The notes: generated from the sequence alone by a model not told the origin. A stretch of DNA of 64,000 bases from Streptomyces sp. NBC_00353 (GCF_036108815.1 NZ_CP107985.1:3906001-3970000); one strand, 5' to 3'; shown: positions 27,562 through 36,273, numbered from the stretch's first letter. Numbers and translations are program-made.

Positions 27562-27790
27562 CCGCGCGGCAGCCGGCTGAGGGCTTGGAACCAGCAACGC
27601 CAACGCCGCACTCTCGAACCACTGCTCAGGTTGAACTGGCCTTGTCGTAGGTGAAGACGGACCTTGATCCGTGCGGTAAGGGTCACGGTTCGCCGCGGAG
27701 AACAACGTCGCGACGCCCCTGCACCGGCATCGGCCGCCCACCCGCCCGACGAGCGCGGACGGGCGGCCGCGGCATCCTGCGAGTTGCAAG
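27562..27790. other. Gap after the glyA scar
   Basis: No recognisable gene. A hairpin at 27742-27766 (CCGCCCG...CGGGCGG) lies 25 bp after the stop of the HNH gene and may end its transcript. Confidence 0.45.
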
Positions 27791-29317
27791 TCAAAGGCGT
27801 CCGCACAGCCCGCGGTGATAGCGAAGATGCTCCTGTTCAATGACGTGGTCGACATGCCGCTTCAGCTGGTAATCGACAGCTCCGGTCGAGTTCCGCCTAA
27901 CTGTCCAGTCCTCGTCGATGTAGATGGCGAGCCTGTCGAATTCGACGTGGTGGTTGGGACAGAGGCACAGCAGGTTGGACAGCTCATCGGGTCCGTGGTG
28001 AGGCTTTCCGACCCCTCTGATATGCGCCGCCTCGCTGTAGTGGCTGTACCTGGTCTCCACTCGGGACCCGCACACCTGGCACTCGTGCTCGTACATCACC
28101 TTTATGCGTTCCACGAGCCGCGGATCACGATCGGGCTGCGACGAGGTGACCGAACGGCGGGGCACCCTTCCCCCGCCGCGTCCTCCGTCGGGAAGTTCGC
28201 CGCTGGCCCTCGTGTATCCGGCGAGCCCCACCCGTTCCAGGAGCTCGTCCCGATCGACATCGCCAAGATATTTCGAACAGAGCAGGCCGACGGCCTCGGC
28301 ACGGGCCAGAGAACGACGGAGGATCTTGGCCGCATCCTTGGTGAGACCGGCCCTGGCGCGCGCCACCGTCAGCTGGGACGGAGTCGGTGTGGACGGCGGC
28401 TGCTCGATCCCCTCGACGCTCCACAGCCCACTGCTGCGCAGGTGCCAGAAAGGGTACTCAGGAGTGACCCGGGATTCCGGAAGCCCGAAGTCCTTCAGCA
28501 GCGGGCCGACCTCATTCCTGAACGTCTCCCACCCCACTATGCGATCCTGCTCCGCGGCCAGGCGACCGATTGCCCACAGAAGGGTGATCGGCTTGTGGCG
28601 TGAGGGGCGCTGCCCCTTGATGTGGGTCTTCAGGCTGGAGAGAGAACGGAACAGGTCGTCCCGGCCCAGCGTCGGCCCTCGTTCTGGACGCGAGTCGTTC
28701 CGCCCTGTCTGCGAGGGCTCCGAGGGATCGACCATGTCCAGGAAACTGCGCCTCCCTTCGGCGGGTACGAGAGTCAGCGAGCGCAGCGGCACGGGGATAC
28801 GGAGGCCCCGGAGAACGGGCTCCGCGGGCACTTCGATCTCGGCCACATCACCAAGCGCCATGATGTGCTCCCAGGTCTTCTGATCGTCATCTACGCCCCA
28901 GACGGCCTTGGCGAGGGGCCGGTTGCGGAAGAGCCCGAGGATCCTGGCTTTGGCGACGAATTTCTTGCCGGCGTAGAACAGCACCTCGTCGCCGACTCGG
29001 CGCTCCTCCAGCGCGGTCACTTTCTCCGACTTCTCGCGGACGGGAGGCGTCGATCCCCAGAGCCGTGCCACGCCTGCGGGGAAGAGCTCCCTGAGGGCTT
29101 CCCCATCCGCACCCAGGACATGTTCGTAATCGGAGAGCCGGATGCCTTCACGCACCGAGTGCCTGAAGTGTTGCGGTCCTCGCACCCGAGCTGTACCTCT
29201 CGGCTGGAGCACCCACTGAACCCCTGCCGGCCCCGGGAGGTAGGCCCCATCCCCACCCGGGCCACTCGCTTCTTCGTCCCCCGTGCCGGGGAGCAGGACA
29301 GCACTCTCCATTCTCAT
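27791..29317 (-). CDS. Predicted type IV restriction endonuclease (PUA-like, SBD-like, HNH)
   Basis: 508 residues from the ATG giving MRMESAVLLPGTG; a second ATG two codons later, or leaderless translation, is possible since no ribosome site is visible. The N-terminal part (about 80-160: GDEVLFYAGKKFVAKARILG, KTWEHIMALGDV) looks like a PUA/EVE-type modified-base pocket. The middle (about 240-300: LLWAIGRLAAEQDRIVGWET, YPFWHLRSSGLW) matches sulfur-binding domains of ScoMcrA-type enzymes, which read phosphorothioate DNA. The C-terminus is an HNH nuclease with zinc Cys pairs (CQVCGS, LCLCPNHH) and the segment SEAAHIRGVG. The whole fits modification-dependent restriction. It is divergent from a helicase remnant. 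Confidence 0.75.
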   Translation of the reverse strand: MRMESAVLLPGTGDEEASGPGGDGAYLPGPAGVQWVLQPRGTARVRGPQHFRHSVREGIRLSDYEHVLGADGEALRELFPAGVARLWGSTPPVREKSEKVTALEERRVGDEVLFYAGKKFVAKARILGLFRNRPLAKAVWGVDDDQKTWEHIMALGDVAEIEVPAEPVLRGLRIPVPLRSLTLVPAEGRRSFLDMVDPSEPSQTGRNDSRPERGPTLGRDDLFRSLSSLKTHIKGQRPSRHKPITLLWAIGRLAAEQDRIVGWETFRNEVGPLLKDFGLPESRVTPEYPFWHLRSSGLWSVEGIEQPPSTPTPSQLTVARARAGLTKDAAKILRRSLARAEAVGLLCSKYLGDVDRDELLERVGLAGYTRASGELPDGGRGGGRVPRRSVTSSQPDRDPRLVERIKVMYEHECQVCGSRVETRYSHYSEAAHIRGVGKPHHGPDELSNLLCLCPNHHVEFDRLAIYIDEDWTVRRNSTGAVDYQLKRHVDHVIEQEHLRYHRGLCGRL

Positions 29318-29431
29318 GGTTATCAGGTTAACTAACGGCACTGACAACGGACTTGTTGCCCCCAAGCGCAATCCAGAGTTCCATCACCGGCATCGAGGCC
29401 CGCCCGACACTGCTCGCATGACTCACAATCT

Positions 29432-30703
29432 TCCTTTGCATCGCTGTCCGCGGACGAGCGCCGACGCTCAGAGGAAGCCTTCGCGGAGGCACGCGACTGT
29501 GTGATCGTCTCCACGAGCACTCTGGAACTCGGCATCGATGTAGGCGATCTCGACCGAGTCATCCAGATCGACGCACCTGGGACCGTGGCTTCGTTCCTTC
29601 AACGCCTCGGGCGAACCGGACGGCGTCCCGGATCCATGCGCAACTGTCTGTTCCTGGCGCTCGACGAGGCTGGTCTATTGTCGGCCGCCGCCCTTCTGCT
29701 GCTCTGGTCGCGTGGCTGGGTTGAACCGGCCGTCGCACCCTCAGAACCGCGACACATCGTCGCTCAGCAGGTGCTGGCTCTCTGCCTTCAGGAACACCGG
29801 GTCGGGGACCGGCTATGGCAGGACTGGTGGGGTGGGCTCGGACCGTTCGGCTCGTCCGCCGAGCCGATCGTGCGCCATCTGATCGCCGAGGGGTATCTGA
29901 ACCGGGATGGCGGGCTGATGTTCGTCGGGCCCGAGGCCGAACGGCGCTTCGGCTAACGGCACTTCATGGATCTTACGGCCGTGTTCACCGCAGCCCCTGA
30001 GTTCACTGTCCTGTCGGGCCGCAACGAAATCGGCACTACGGATCCCGCACTGCTCACAGAGGAGATCGCCGGACCGCGGCGGCTGCTGCTCGCCGGACGC
30101 AGCTGGCAGGTGACGTACATCGACTGGTCCCGGCGCCGCTGCTCCGTCGAGCCGGTGGACGGGGGCGGAAAGGCCCGATGGGGTGGGGTAGGTCTGTCCC
30201 GCACCGCGTCCCACGCACTGACCCGCGCGGCGCGGGAGGTGCTGCTCGGTGAGACACCTCCCGTCAGCCTCACCCGACGTGCCGATAGCGCGCTCGCCCA
30301 GGTGCGCGAAAAGGGAGCCGAGCTGGTGCACCCAGATGCCTCTGTCCTCCTGCGGGGCGGCCGCGACACCAATGTGCGCTGGTGGACGTGGGCCGGGCAC
30401 AAGGCCAACGCCACGCTGGCAGCAACGCTCAGTTCGGTGGCCGACCCCCTGCAACGCCCCACGGACACGTACGTCCGGCTTCGCGAAGACATCACGCTTC
30501 AAGAATGGAAACAGGCGAAGGCTGAAGCAACGGAGCGTCTGTGCCTCCCCTCGGTAGACCCCCGTGCCCTCCAAGGACTGAAGTTCAGCGCAGCTCTGCC
30601 CCCGCGTCTGGCCGAGGCGACACTTGCCGCCGGCCTGGCCGACCTCGGTGGCGCGGCGGCAGCGATTCGTGAGCCCGTCAGGTTCACTCTCGAGGGCTCC
30701 TAG
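29432..30703 (+). pseudogene. Lhr-type DEAD/H helicase, 5'-truncated with in-frame stop
   Basis: Only the end of RecA domain 2 and the C-terminal part remain. Homology begins around SLSADERRRSEEAFAEARDC, then motif V/VI TSTLELGIDVGD and FLQRLGRTGRR. A single TAA at 29954-29956 interrupts ERRFG-stop-RHFMDLTAV. Reading through in the same frame restores the family sequence (PRRLLLAGRSWQVTYIDW) to the stop at 30703. An ancestral AAA/AAG Lys codon changed to TAA is the simplest explanation. Two open parts (29501-29956 and 29966-30703) could be mis-annotated as separate genes. The missing 5' half abuts the HNH gene's promoter, so insertion of that gene may have removed it. Confidence 0.88.
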
Positions 30704-30834
30704 CAGAGGGGCTGACGTGCGGTGCACGTCATGCCCAGGCATGCGGTTGACCAGCGTGAGTGCGAAGCATGTAGTCCCGGACTCAGGCTCACTGGGTTTG
30801 GTCCCTTGTCGTTCCCCGTACCGAGCGAGACCGG

Positions 30835-30978
30835 TCAACGGCCCTGCAGCCACCACACGATCCAGGCGACGGTGGCAGTGCCCGCAGCGGTGCCGGCTCC
30901 CGTTACGAAGCTGTACAGCGCCGCGGTGCGCAGGTTGCGGGCTGCGACGTGCGCTGCATTGCGCTTGCTGATGTCCAT
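30835..30978 (-). CDS. 47-residue single-pass membrane peptide
   Basis: Starts MDISKRNAAHVAARN after GGGGAG at six bases, a convincing ribosome site. A basic amphipathic start is followed by one hydrophobic segment (ALYSFVTGAGTAAGTATVAW, then IVWWLQGR). No family recognised. It is divergent from the STAND gene across a 222-bp region with a 15-bp inverted repeat. It could be a small effector or toxin of that module, or unrelated. Confidence 0.55.
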   Translation of the reverse strand: MDISKRNAAHVAARNLRTAALYSFVTGAGTAAGTATVAWIVWWLQGR

Positions 30979-31077
30979 GACTGCTCCCCGGCCGCTCGTA
31001 CGGTGCCCGCTCCGCCGAGCGGCGAGAGGAGGGCCTGATATGAGGTTGCGGCGGCGGCACACGGGAAGACTGAAAGA

Positions 31078-31146
31078 CCGGGCACTGCGGGCAGAACTCT
31101 CTTACGCTCCACGTCACCGGTGTGCCCGCAGTGCCCGTCGAGGGCA
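31078..31146. repeat. 15-bp perfect inverted repeat upstream of the STAND gene
   Basis: CGGGCACTGCGGGCA (31078-31092) and TGCCCGCAGTGCCCG (31132-31146) are exact reverse complements, 39 bases apart, ending 54 bp before the STAND start codon. It could be a double operator, the stem of a leader RNA, or the termini of a tiny relic element. Confidence 0.85.
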
Positions 31147-31200
31147 GCGGACCCGGCGGGCACCGCGCTCACGGCGGTCGTCACAGTCTGGGGGGGATCG

Positions 31201-34116
31201 ATGGAACAGCGCGCCCGTGCCTTCTACGAGGAGTTACGCGCCCTGGAGAACCGCGCCAGGGCAGCCAAGCGTGCCGCGGGCCAGGTGTACTCGCGCCGAG
31301 AGGCCGGACGCGCCGTCAGGAAGTACGGTCCGGAGGTGAGCGCGCAGCGCGTCAGCGACTGGCTGTCGGACATCCCCGGCCGGGCGAAGATACCGAGTCC
31401 CGGCAGCAGCGAGCAGGTCTGGGCCCTGGTGCGGCTGTGGAGCGACTGGGCCGGCGAGGTACCCAACGAAAGATACTGGCGCACTCTGCTGGACCAGGCA
31501 CAGCCATTGGAACGGGCCCGTGCTGCCGCCGTGACCAGTTCGCAGTCGTCCCCGGGCGAGTGGCGGTCGGCGGCGTCGTCCGCCGCCGCGACCTCCCTGC
31601 GCACGCTCCCGCGCGACGTCGCCGCCTTCACCGGACGCACCCTTGAACTCGACCGGCTGGTCGCAGCGGTGGGCCCCGCCCGTGGGGTGACCGTGCACAC
31701 CGTGGACGGGATGCCGGGGGTGGGAAAGACGGCGCTGGTGACGCGTGCTGCGCACCTGCTCGCCGACCGCTTTCCCGATGGGCAGATGTTCATCCGGCTG
31801 CATGCCCATACGCCCGGGCAGCGGCCTGCCGAACCGGCCGATGTGCTGGCCGGGCTGCTCGCCGGTATCGGCGGCGGTGCCCAGCAGATTCCGGTCGACC
31901 TCGACAGCCGGGCCGCGTTGTGGCGTGGCCACCTGGCGGGTCGCCGGATGCTGCTGGTCCTGGACGACGCGGTCGATCACGCCCAGGTCGAGCCGCTGCT
32001 GCCCGCCATCGGGGACTGCCTGGTGCTGGTCACCAGCCGACGCCGACTGGTCGCGATGGAGAGCGCCATACCCCTGTCGTTGGAGATCCTCCCGGCGAGG
32101 CAGGCAGCCGAGCTGTTCAGGCGCCTCACACACCGCACCCCCGACGACAGCGCCGCCGATGCCGACGTGATCGAAGAAGTGGTGCGCCTGTGCGGCTGCC
32201 TGCCACTGGCCATCTCACTGCTCGCGGGAAGGCTGGCGCACCATCCGACCTGGAGCATCGCACAGCTGGCAGCCGACTTCACCACCGCGCGGGACCGGCT
32301 GGGCGAACTCCACGCCGGCGACCGCACGGTGGCCGCCGCCTTCGAGCTCTCGTACCACGACCTGCCCCCCGACCGGCAGCGGCTGTTCCGCCGGATCGGC
32401 CTGCACCCCGGACCGGACATCGACGCCCGCGCTGCCGCGGCTCTCGACGACATCCCGCCGGACCTGGCGCGGCGGGAGCTGGAGGCGCTGTACACCGACC
32501 ACCTCATCGACGAACAGGCGCCCGGCCGCTACCGGCCGCACGACCTCGTCCGCGCCTACGCCCGTACGCTGGCGGCTCGTGACCCGGTCGAGGAACGCAG
32601 CCGGGCAACCGCCCGGCTGCTGAACCATTACCAGCACAGCGCGGAGGCCGCCGACCGGCACCTCTCGCTGGCCCCCTCACCCGCCAGTGCCTCCGCCCTC
32701 GCGGACGGAATGTCCTCCCGGGACCAGGCACTGACCTGGATGCATGCCGAGCGGGCGAATCTCTTCGCATGCGCCGACCACGCCTCCGTCACCGCCGATC
32801 ACTCACGGGTCGTCCGGCTCGCCGCGGCCATGACGGCGTTCCTCCACCAGGAAGGCCCGTGGCAGGAAGCTGCCGCCCTTCAGAGCCGTGCGGTGACGGC
32901 CGCCAGGCTCAGCGGTGATCGACACGGCCAGGCCACCGCTCTCACCGCCCTGGGCCATGTACGCCTCTTGACCAACGACTATGCGGCAGCGGTCGAGCTC
33001 GAAGAGCGCGCGCTGACCCTGTACCGCGAGCTCGGCGACCGGCACGGCGAGGCCCGAGCGCTCACTGAACTGGGCCGCGTGCTCCGGCTGATCAACGACT
33101 ATCCGAAGGCGTACGCGCTGCAACGCCAGGCGCTATCCCTGCAGCAACGTCTCGGCGACCGGCAGGGCGAGGCCGAGGCCCTGACCGAGCTCGGCTTCAT
33201 CCGGTACCGCACCAACGACTACACGGAAGCGGCCGAACTGCAGGAGCGGGCCCTGACCCTCTACTGGGACCTCGGTGACCGGCATGGCGAGGCCGGTGCC
33301 CTCAGCAGGCTGGGATTCGTACGATTCCGCACCGGGGACTACCCAGCGGCGGCGGAGCTCCAGGACAGGGCCCGGATCATCTACCGGGACCTCGGTGCCC
33401 GCCAGGGCGAGGCCAACGTGCTCACCGAACTGGGCCACATCGAGATCGCCACCGGGAGTCACGGCAGAGCCGTCGCTCCCCTGGACCGGGCCATGGCTCT
33501 GTACCGGGACCTCGGTGACCGGCACGGCGAAGCCGACGTCCTCACCGAACTCGGCCGCGCGGCGGCCGCCGCCGGCGACAACCCGGCGGCGGCGGCGTTA
33601 CTGGAACAGGCACTGGACCTGTTGTCGCAGCTCGGCGACCACCTGCACGAGGCATACGTCCTCGCCTCCCTGGGCAGGGTGCGGATCGCCACCGGACATT
33701 ATCCGGAAGCTGCCGAACTGCTGCGACGGTCCCTGGCCCTGCGTCAGGAACTGGGCGACGTACGCGGCGAAGCCGAGGCCCGCAATGCCACGGGTGCACT
33801 CCTTGTCGCATCGACAGGCGCCCCGGAGGCTCTCGTCCAGTACGAGGAGGCTCTGCGGCTCACCGGTGTCGTACCGAATCCGCTGGAGGAGGGCCGCGCG
33901 CTCGAAGGCGCCGCCCGCTGCAAGGAGCTCACCGGGGCAATTCCCGCAGCGCTGGCCGACCTCGCTGCGGCCGTGCGCATCTACCGGCGCCTCGGTGCCG
34001 CCGAAGCAGAGCCGACGGCGGCTCATCTGGCCCGCCTCGTACGTACGGCCGATCCGCTGCCCCCTCCTTCCGCCTCCTCCGGCACGCCGGCCCGTCAGGA
34101 ACCGCCCGACGGCTGA
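31201..34116 (+). CDS. STAND NTPase: HTH-like N-terminus, NB-ARC, TPR array
   Basis: 971 residues, cytoplasmic. The start MEQRARAFYEELRALE follows GGGGGGATCG. Residues 1-110 form a helical region resembling the small HTH-like domain found at the front of many actinobacterial STAND proteins. The NB-ARC ATPase has Walker A GMPGVGKTAL (about 169-178), Walker B MLLVLDDAVD (about 249-258), sensor LVTSRRR and the GLPLA-type CLPLAISLLAG. A winged-helix part follows, then from residue 571 eight near-uniform 40-residue TPR repeats. There is no SARP or other output domain, so it is not an AfsR-type regulator. STAND proteins oligomerise on ligand sensing. The next gene, 62 bp on, is a ligand-binding/FAD fusion, its likely partner. 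Confidence 0.9.
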   Translation: MEQRARAFYEELRALENRARAAKRAAGQVYSRREAGRAVRKYGPEVSAQRVSDWLSDIPGRAKIPSPGSSEQVWALVRLWSDWAGEVPNERYWRTLLDQAQPLERARAAAVTSSQSSPGEWRSAASSAAATSLRTLPRDVAAFTGRTLELDRLVAAVGPARGVTVHTVDGMPGVGKTALVTRAAHLLADRFPDGQMFIRLHAHTPGQRPAEPADVLAGLLAGIGGGAQQIPVDLDSRAALWRGHLAGRRMLLVLDDAVDHAQVEPLLPAIGDCLVLVTSRRRLVAMESAIPLSLEILPARQAAELFRRLTHRTPDDSAADADVIEEVVRLCGCLPLAISLLAGRLAHHPTWSIAQLAADFTTARDRLGELHAGDRTVAAAFELSYHDLPPDRQRLFRRIGLHPGPDIDARAAAALDDIPPDLARRELEALYTDHLIDEQAPGRYRPHDLVRAYARTLAARDPVEERSRATARLLNHYQHSAEAADRHLSLAPSPASASALADGMSSRDQALTWMHAERANLFACADHASVTADHSRVVRLAAAMTAFLHQEGPWQEAAALQSRAVTAARLSGDRHGQATALTALGHVRLLTNDYAAAVELEERALTLYRELGDRHGEARALTELGRVLRLINDYPKAYALQRQALSLQQRLGDRQGEAEALTELGFIRYRTNDYTEAAELQERALTLYWDLGDRHGEAGALSRLGFVRFRTGDYPAAAELQDRARIIYRDLGARQGEANVLTELGHIEIATGSHGRAVAPLDRAMALYRDLGDRHGEADVLTELGRAAAAAGDNPAAAALLEQALDLLSQLGDHLHEAYVLASLGRVRIATGHYPEAAELLRRSLALRQELGDVRGEAEARNATGALLVASTGAPEALVQYEEALRLTGVVPNPLEEGRALEGAARCKELTGAIPAALADLAAAVRIYRRLGAAEAEPTAAHLARLVRTADPLPPPSASSGTPARQEPPDG
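32911..33870 (+). repeat. Tandem 120-bp repeats encoding the TPR array
   Basis: Eight consecutive 40-codon units with the pattern GDRHGEA..LTELG......YP.A..L..RAL.LY.DL. At DNA level several units share long identical stretches (for instance CTCGGTGACCGGCA), suggesting recent expansion. The ligand-binding surface may therefore vary between strains. Confidence 0.85.
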
Positions 34117-34178
34117 AGGGGCCGGGTACCAAGCCGGTTGCGTATTCGAGTCACGCCCCGACACGGGAGAGGAGTCGC

Positions 34179-36233
34179 ATGAATGTGACGCGACAGGACG
34201 GCGAAGTTGTCAGGGTTGCCGTAGTAGGCCCCCTCAGCGGGCCGAACACCGAGTCGGGGCTGCTACTCGCCGAGGCGGCCGCGGCCGTCCGGCAGCTCGC
34301 GGTGCGATGGGAGCTGTTCGACGATCGAGGCGGGACCGACGGCGCCGTGGCCAGAGCGGAGGATGTCGTCGCCGACGGCGGATTCGCTGCCGTCCTCACG
34401 CACCTGCAGAGCGACGGAGCACATGCGGTCCTGGACGTGTACCGGGCGGCCGGGCTGCCGGTGCTGCTGCCGCTGGCCATCGCACCCGGACGGTCCGGCT
34501 TCCGCACCGAAGCGGAGGCCGACCGTACAGTATTGCGGCTGCACCCCGGCGACCGGAGTCAGATCGCAGCAATAGTGCGCGCATGCCAGGAACGCGGCAA
34601 GCGGCGACTCGCCGTCCTCCACGACGGCAGTGACCGTGGCCGACAGCTGGCCGGCCGGCTGACCGAGGAGGCCGCGACGAACGATACGACCGGCCCCGAA
34701 CTATCCGTTCAGCTGCACGAGGTCTGGCCAGACAATGACGGGACGGCAACCGTAGTGGTGTGCGGCACCCACTCGGGAGCGGCCAGGCTGCTCCATCAGG
34801 GTCTCAGCGGGCAGCCAGGACACCTGGTCGTACTCACCGATGACTGCGACATCCTCGCCGGTGGCCCGCCCCCCTCGACCGTTGTGGTGACCCGTTTGGT
34901 CGGCGGCGCCGCCACACGGGTGACAGCAGCGTTCGCCGCACTGGGCGGAGCACTCACCAAGCACCCTGCGCTGCGCGGCGCGGCCCTGCTGGACATGGTG
35001 CGCGGGGAGCTGGCCGACATTTTCGACCCCGCCGGCGACCTGCTGGACGGCACTGCGGGCGGTGGCTGGGAGGTACGGCCGCAGCGCCCGCTCCGCGCGT
35101 CCGGTGGGTCGGCTGCCAGGCGTCACCACGACATCGCCGTCCTGGGCGGCGGCATGGTGGGCAGGGCGGCGGCAGCGGAACTCGCCGAGGGCGGTGCCTC
35201 GGTTGTCCTACTGGACGACGGCACCCCCGGCTCGTCGGCCAGCGCGGTATCCGGCGCGCTCATCCGGGCCTTCGAGCTGGACGCGGGGGAACGGGATCTG
35301 GCCTGTGAGGCCTTCCTGTCCCTCTGGGGACGTCCGGGGCCGGCGACGGCCTATGGCTACCACCGCACCGGCGCCCTGGTGCTCCTCAGTCCTGCGGACC
35401 TGGAGGCGGCCGCTGCCGGGGTCGCCGAGCTGGGCAAAGCAGGTGTGGCCGTCGAACTGATCTCCGTACCCGAGTTGAACGCCCGCTGGCCCGATGTCAA
35501 CACCGCCGGTCTGGCGGCCGCGGTGTGGGAGCCGGGGGCGGGCTACACACGGCCCACCGTGGCCATGGCCGCGACGCTCGACCGGGCCCGACGGGCAGGG
35601 GTGGAGCTGCTCCCCCACCACCGTGTCGACTCACTCACCGCTTCCCCGGACGGCTCCGTCGTCCTGTCCGGCTCGAATCTCCGGGACGACGTCCGCGGCC
35701 GCACCGAAGTGCACGCCGAGGTCGTCCTGGTCGCCGCCGGTATCGCATCCCCCGGACTGCTCGGCGACCGTTGGCCGACCGACCGGCCCGCCAGGACCAA
35801 ACACATCAGGTACGCAATCTTCAATCGCGGCGACCGGCGGCTTCCCACCATCGTCGATGCCGCCACCGGCGCCTGGGCCCGCCCCGACGGGCTGGACGGA
35901 ATGCTGGCCGGCTACCCGGCAGAGGAATGGGACCTTCCCCCGACCCCCACGGCGGTGCCCGACGAGCGGCAGGTCCAGTGGATCCGTGACGGCGTCTCCC
36001 CTCTGCTGCCATTCCTGGCGGAGGCGAAATTGCTCACCGGTTCGAGCGGCACGGACCTGTTCGTCGCCGGCGGTCCGGCGCTGGGACCGTTGCCGGGTCT
36101 GCCGAGGGCCGTTGTGGCGGCCGGCTGGTCAGGTGCGGGATTCAAGACCTCTCCGGCGGCGGCGCATCGAGCCGCCGAGGCCGCTGCCCAACTGCTCGGC
36201 GAGCGGAGGCGGGCAGCGGCATCACGTGGCTGA
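34179..36233 (+). CDS. Fusion of periplasmic-binding-protein fold and DAO-type FAD oxidoreductase
   Basis: 684 residues after GGAGAGGAG. Residues about 10-300 resemble the type 1 periplasmic binding fold of branched-chain amino acid receptors (VVRVAVVGPLSGPNTESG, LHPGDRSQIAAIVRACQERG). There is no signal peptide, lipobox or membrane helix, so it would be cytoplasmic. From about 320 a DAO/glycine-oxidase-type flavoprotein follows: dinucleotide loop VLGGGMVGRAAAAELAEGG, then GALVLLSP and the late GWSGAGFKTSPAAAHRAAE. The domain pairing is unusual: a small-molecule sensor fixed to an amine or amino-acid oxidase. It lies 62 bp downstream of the STAND gene, same strand, so probably one operon. It converges on glyA, a glycine-metabolising enzyme. 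Substrate unknown. Confidence 0.82.
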   Translation: MNVTRQDGEVVRVAVVGPLSGPNTESGLLLAEAAAAVRQLAVRWELFDDRGGTDGAVARAEDVVADGGFAAVLTHLQSDGAHAVLDVYRAAGLPVLLPLAIAPGRSGFRTEAEADRTVLRLHPGDRSQIAAIVRACQERGKRRLAVLHDGSDRGRQLAGRLTEEAATNDTTGPELSVQLHEVWPDNDGTATVVVCGTHSGAARLLHQGLSGQPGHLVVLTDDCDILAGGPPPSTVVVTRLVGGAATRVTAAFAALGGALTKHPALRGAALLDMVRGELADIFDPAGDLLDGTAGGGWEVRPQRPLRASGGSAARRHHDIAVLGGGMVGRAAAAELAEGGASVVLLDDGTPGSSASAVSGALIRAFELDAGERDLACEAFLSLWGRPGPATAYGYHRTGALVLLSPADLEAAAAGVAELGKAGVAVELISVPELNARWPDVNTAGLAAAVWEPGAGYTRPTVAMAATLDRARRAGVELLPHHRVDSLTASPDGSVVLSGSNLRDDVRGRTEVHAEVVLVAAGIASPGLLGDRWPTDRPARTKHIRYAIFNRGDRRLPTIVDAATGAWARPDGLDGMLAGYPAEEWDLPPTPTAVPDERQVQWIRDGVSPLLPFLAEAKLLTGSSGTDLFVAGGPALGPLPGLPRAVVAAGWSGAGFKTSPAAAHRAAEAAAQLLGERRRAAASRG

Positions 36234-36266
36234 AGGGCCTGGCGCCCGGGGGTGCCGGGCGGCCCT
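36234..36266. terminator. Terminator between convergent FAD fusion and glyA
   Basis: Outer arms AGGGCC/GGCCCT and an inner GCCCGG/CCGGGC stem form a G/C hairpin filling the 40-bp gap between two converging genes. It is symmetric enough to act both ways; no T-run. Confidence 0.65.
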
Positions 36267-36273
36267 GGGCTCG

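Noticed and set aside
27568..27740. Insertion-sequence remnant between the glyA scar and the HNH gene
   Set aside because: No transposase-like translation in any frame and no terminal repeats could be found.
25048..27855. 935-codon open frame on the minus strand
   Set aside because: Antisense of the PAS-PAS-GAF-PP2C phosphatase gene. Only the glyA scar in this stretch has minus-strand meaning, and that lies in a different frame.
29501..30703. Two separate intact genes, a small helicase and a downstream protein
   Set aside because: They are in the same frame and join across one TAA into a single known helicase C-terminus; the N-terminal motor motifs are absent.
32911..33870. CRISPR-like array because of regular 120-bp periodicity
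   Set aside because: The periodicity is coding (40-residue TPR units), with no spacer-repeat pattern. No CRISPR array was seen anywhere in the window.
31201..34116. AfsR/SARP-type antibiotic regulator
   Set aside because: NB-ARC plus TPR fits, but the N-terminus lacks the winged-helix and BTAD domains of SARPs.
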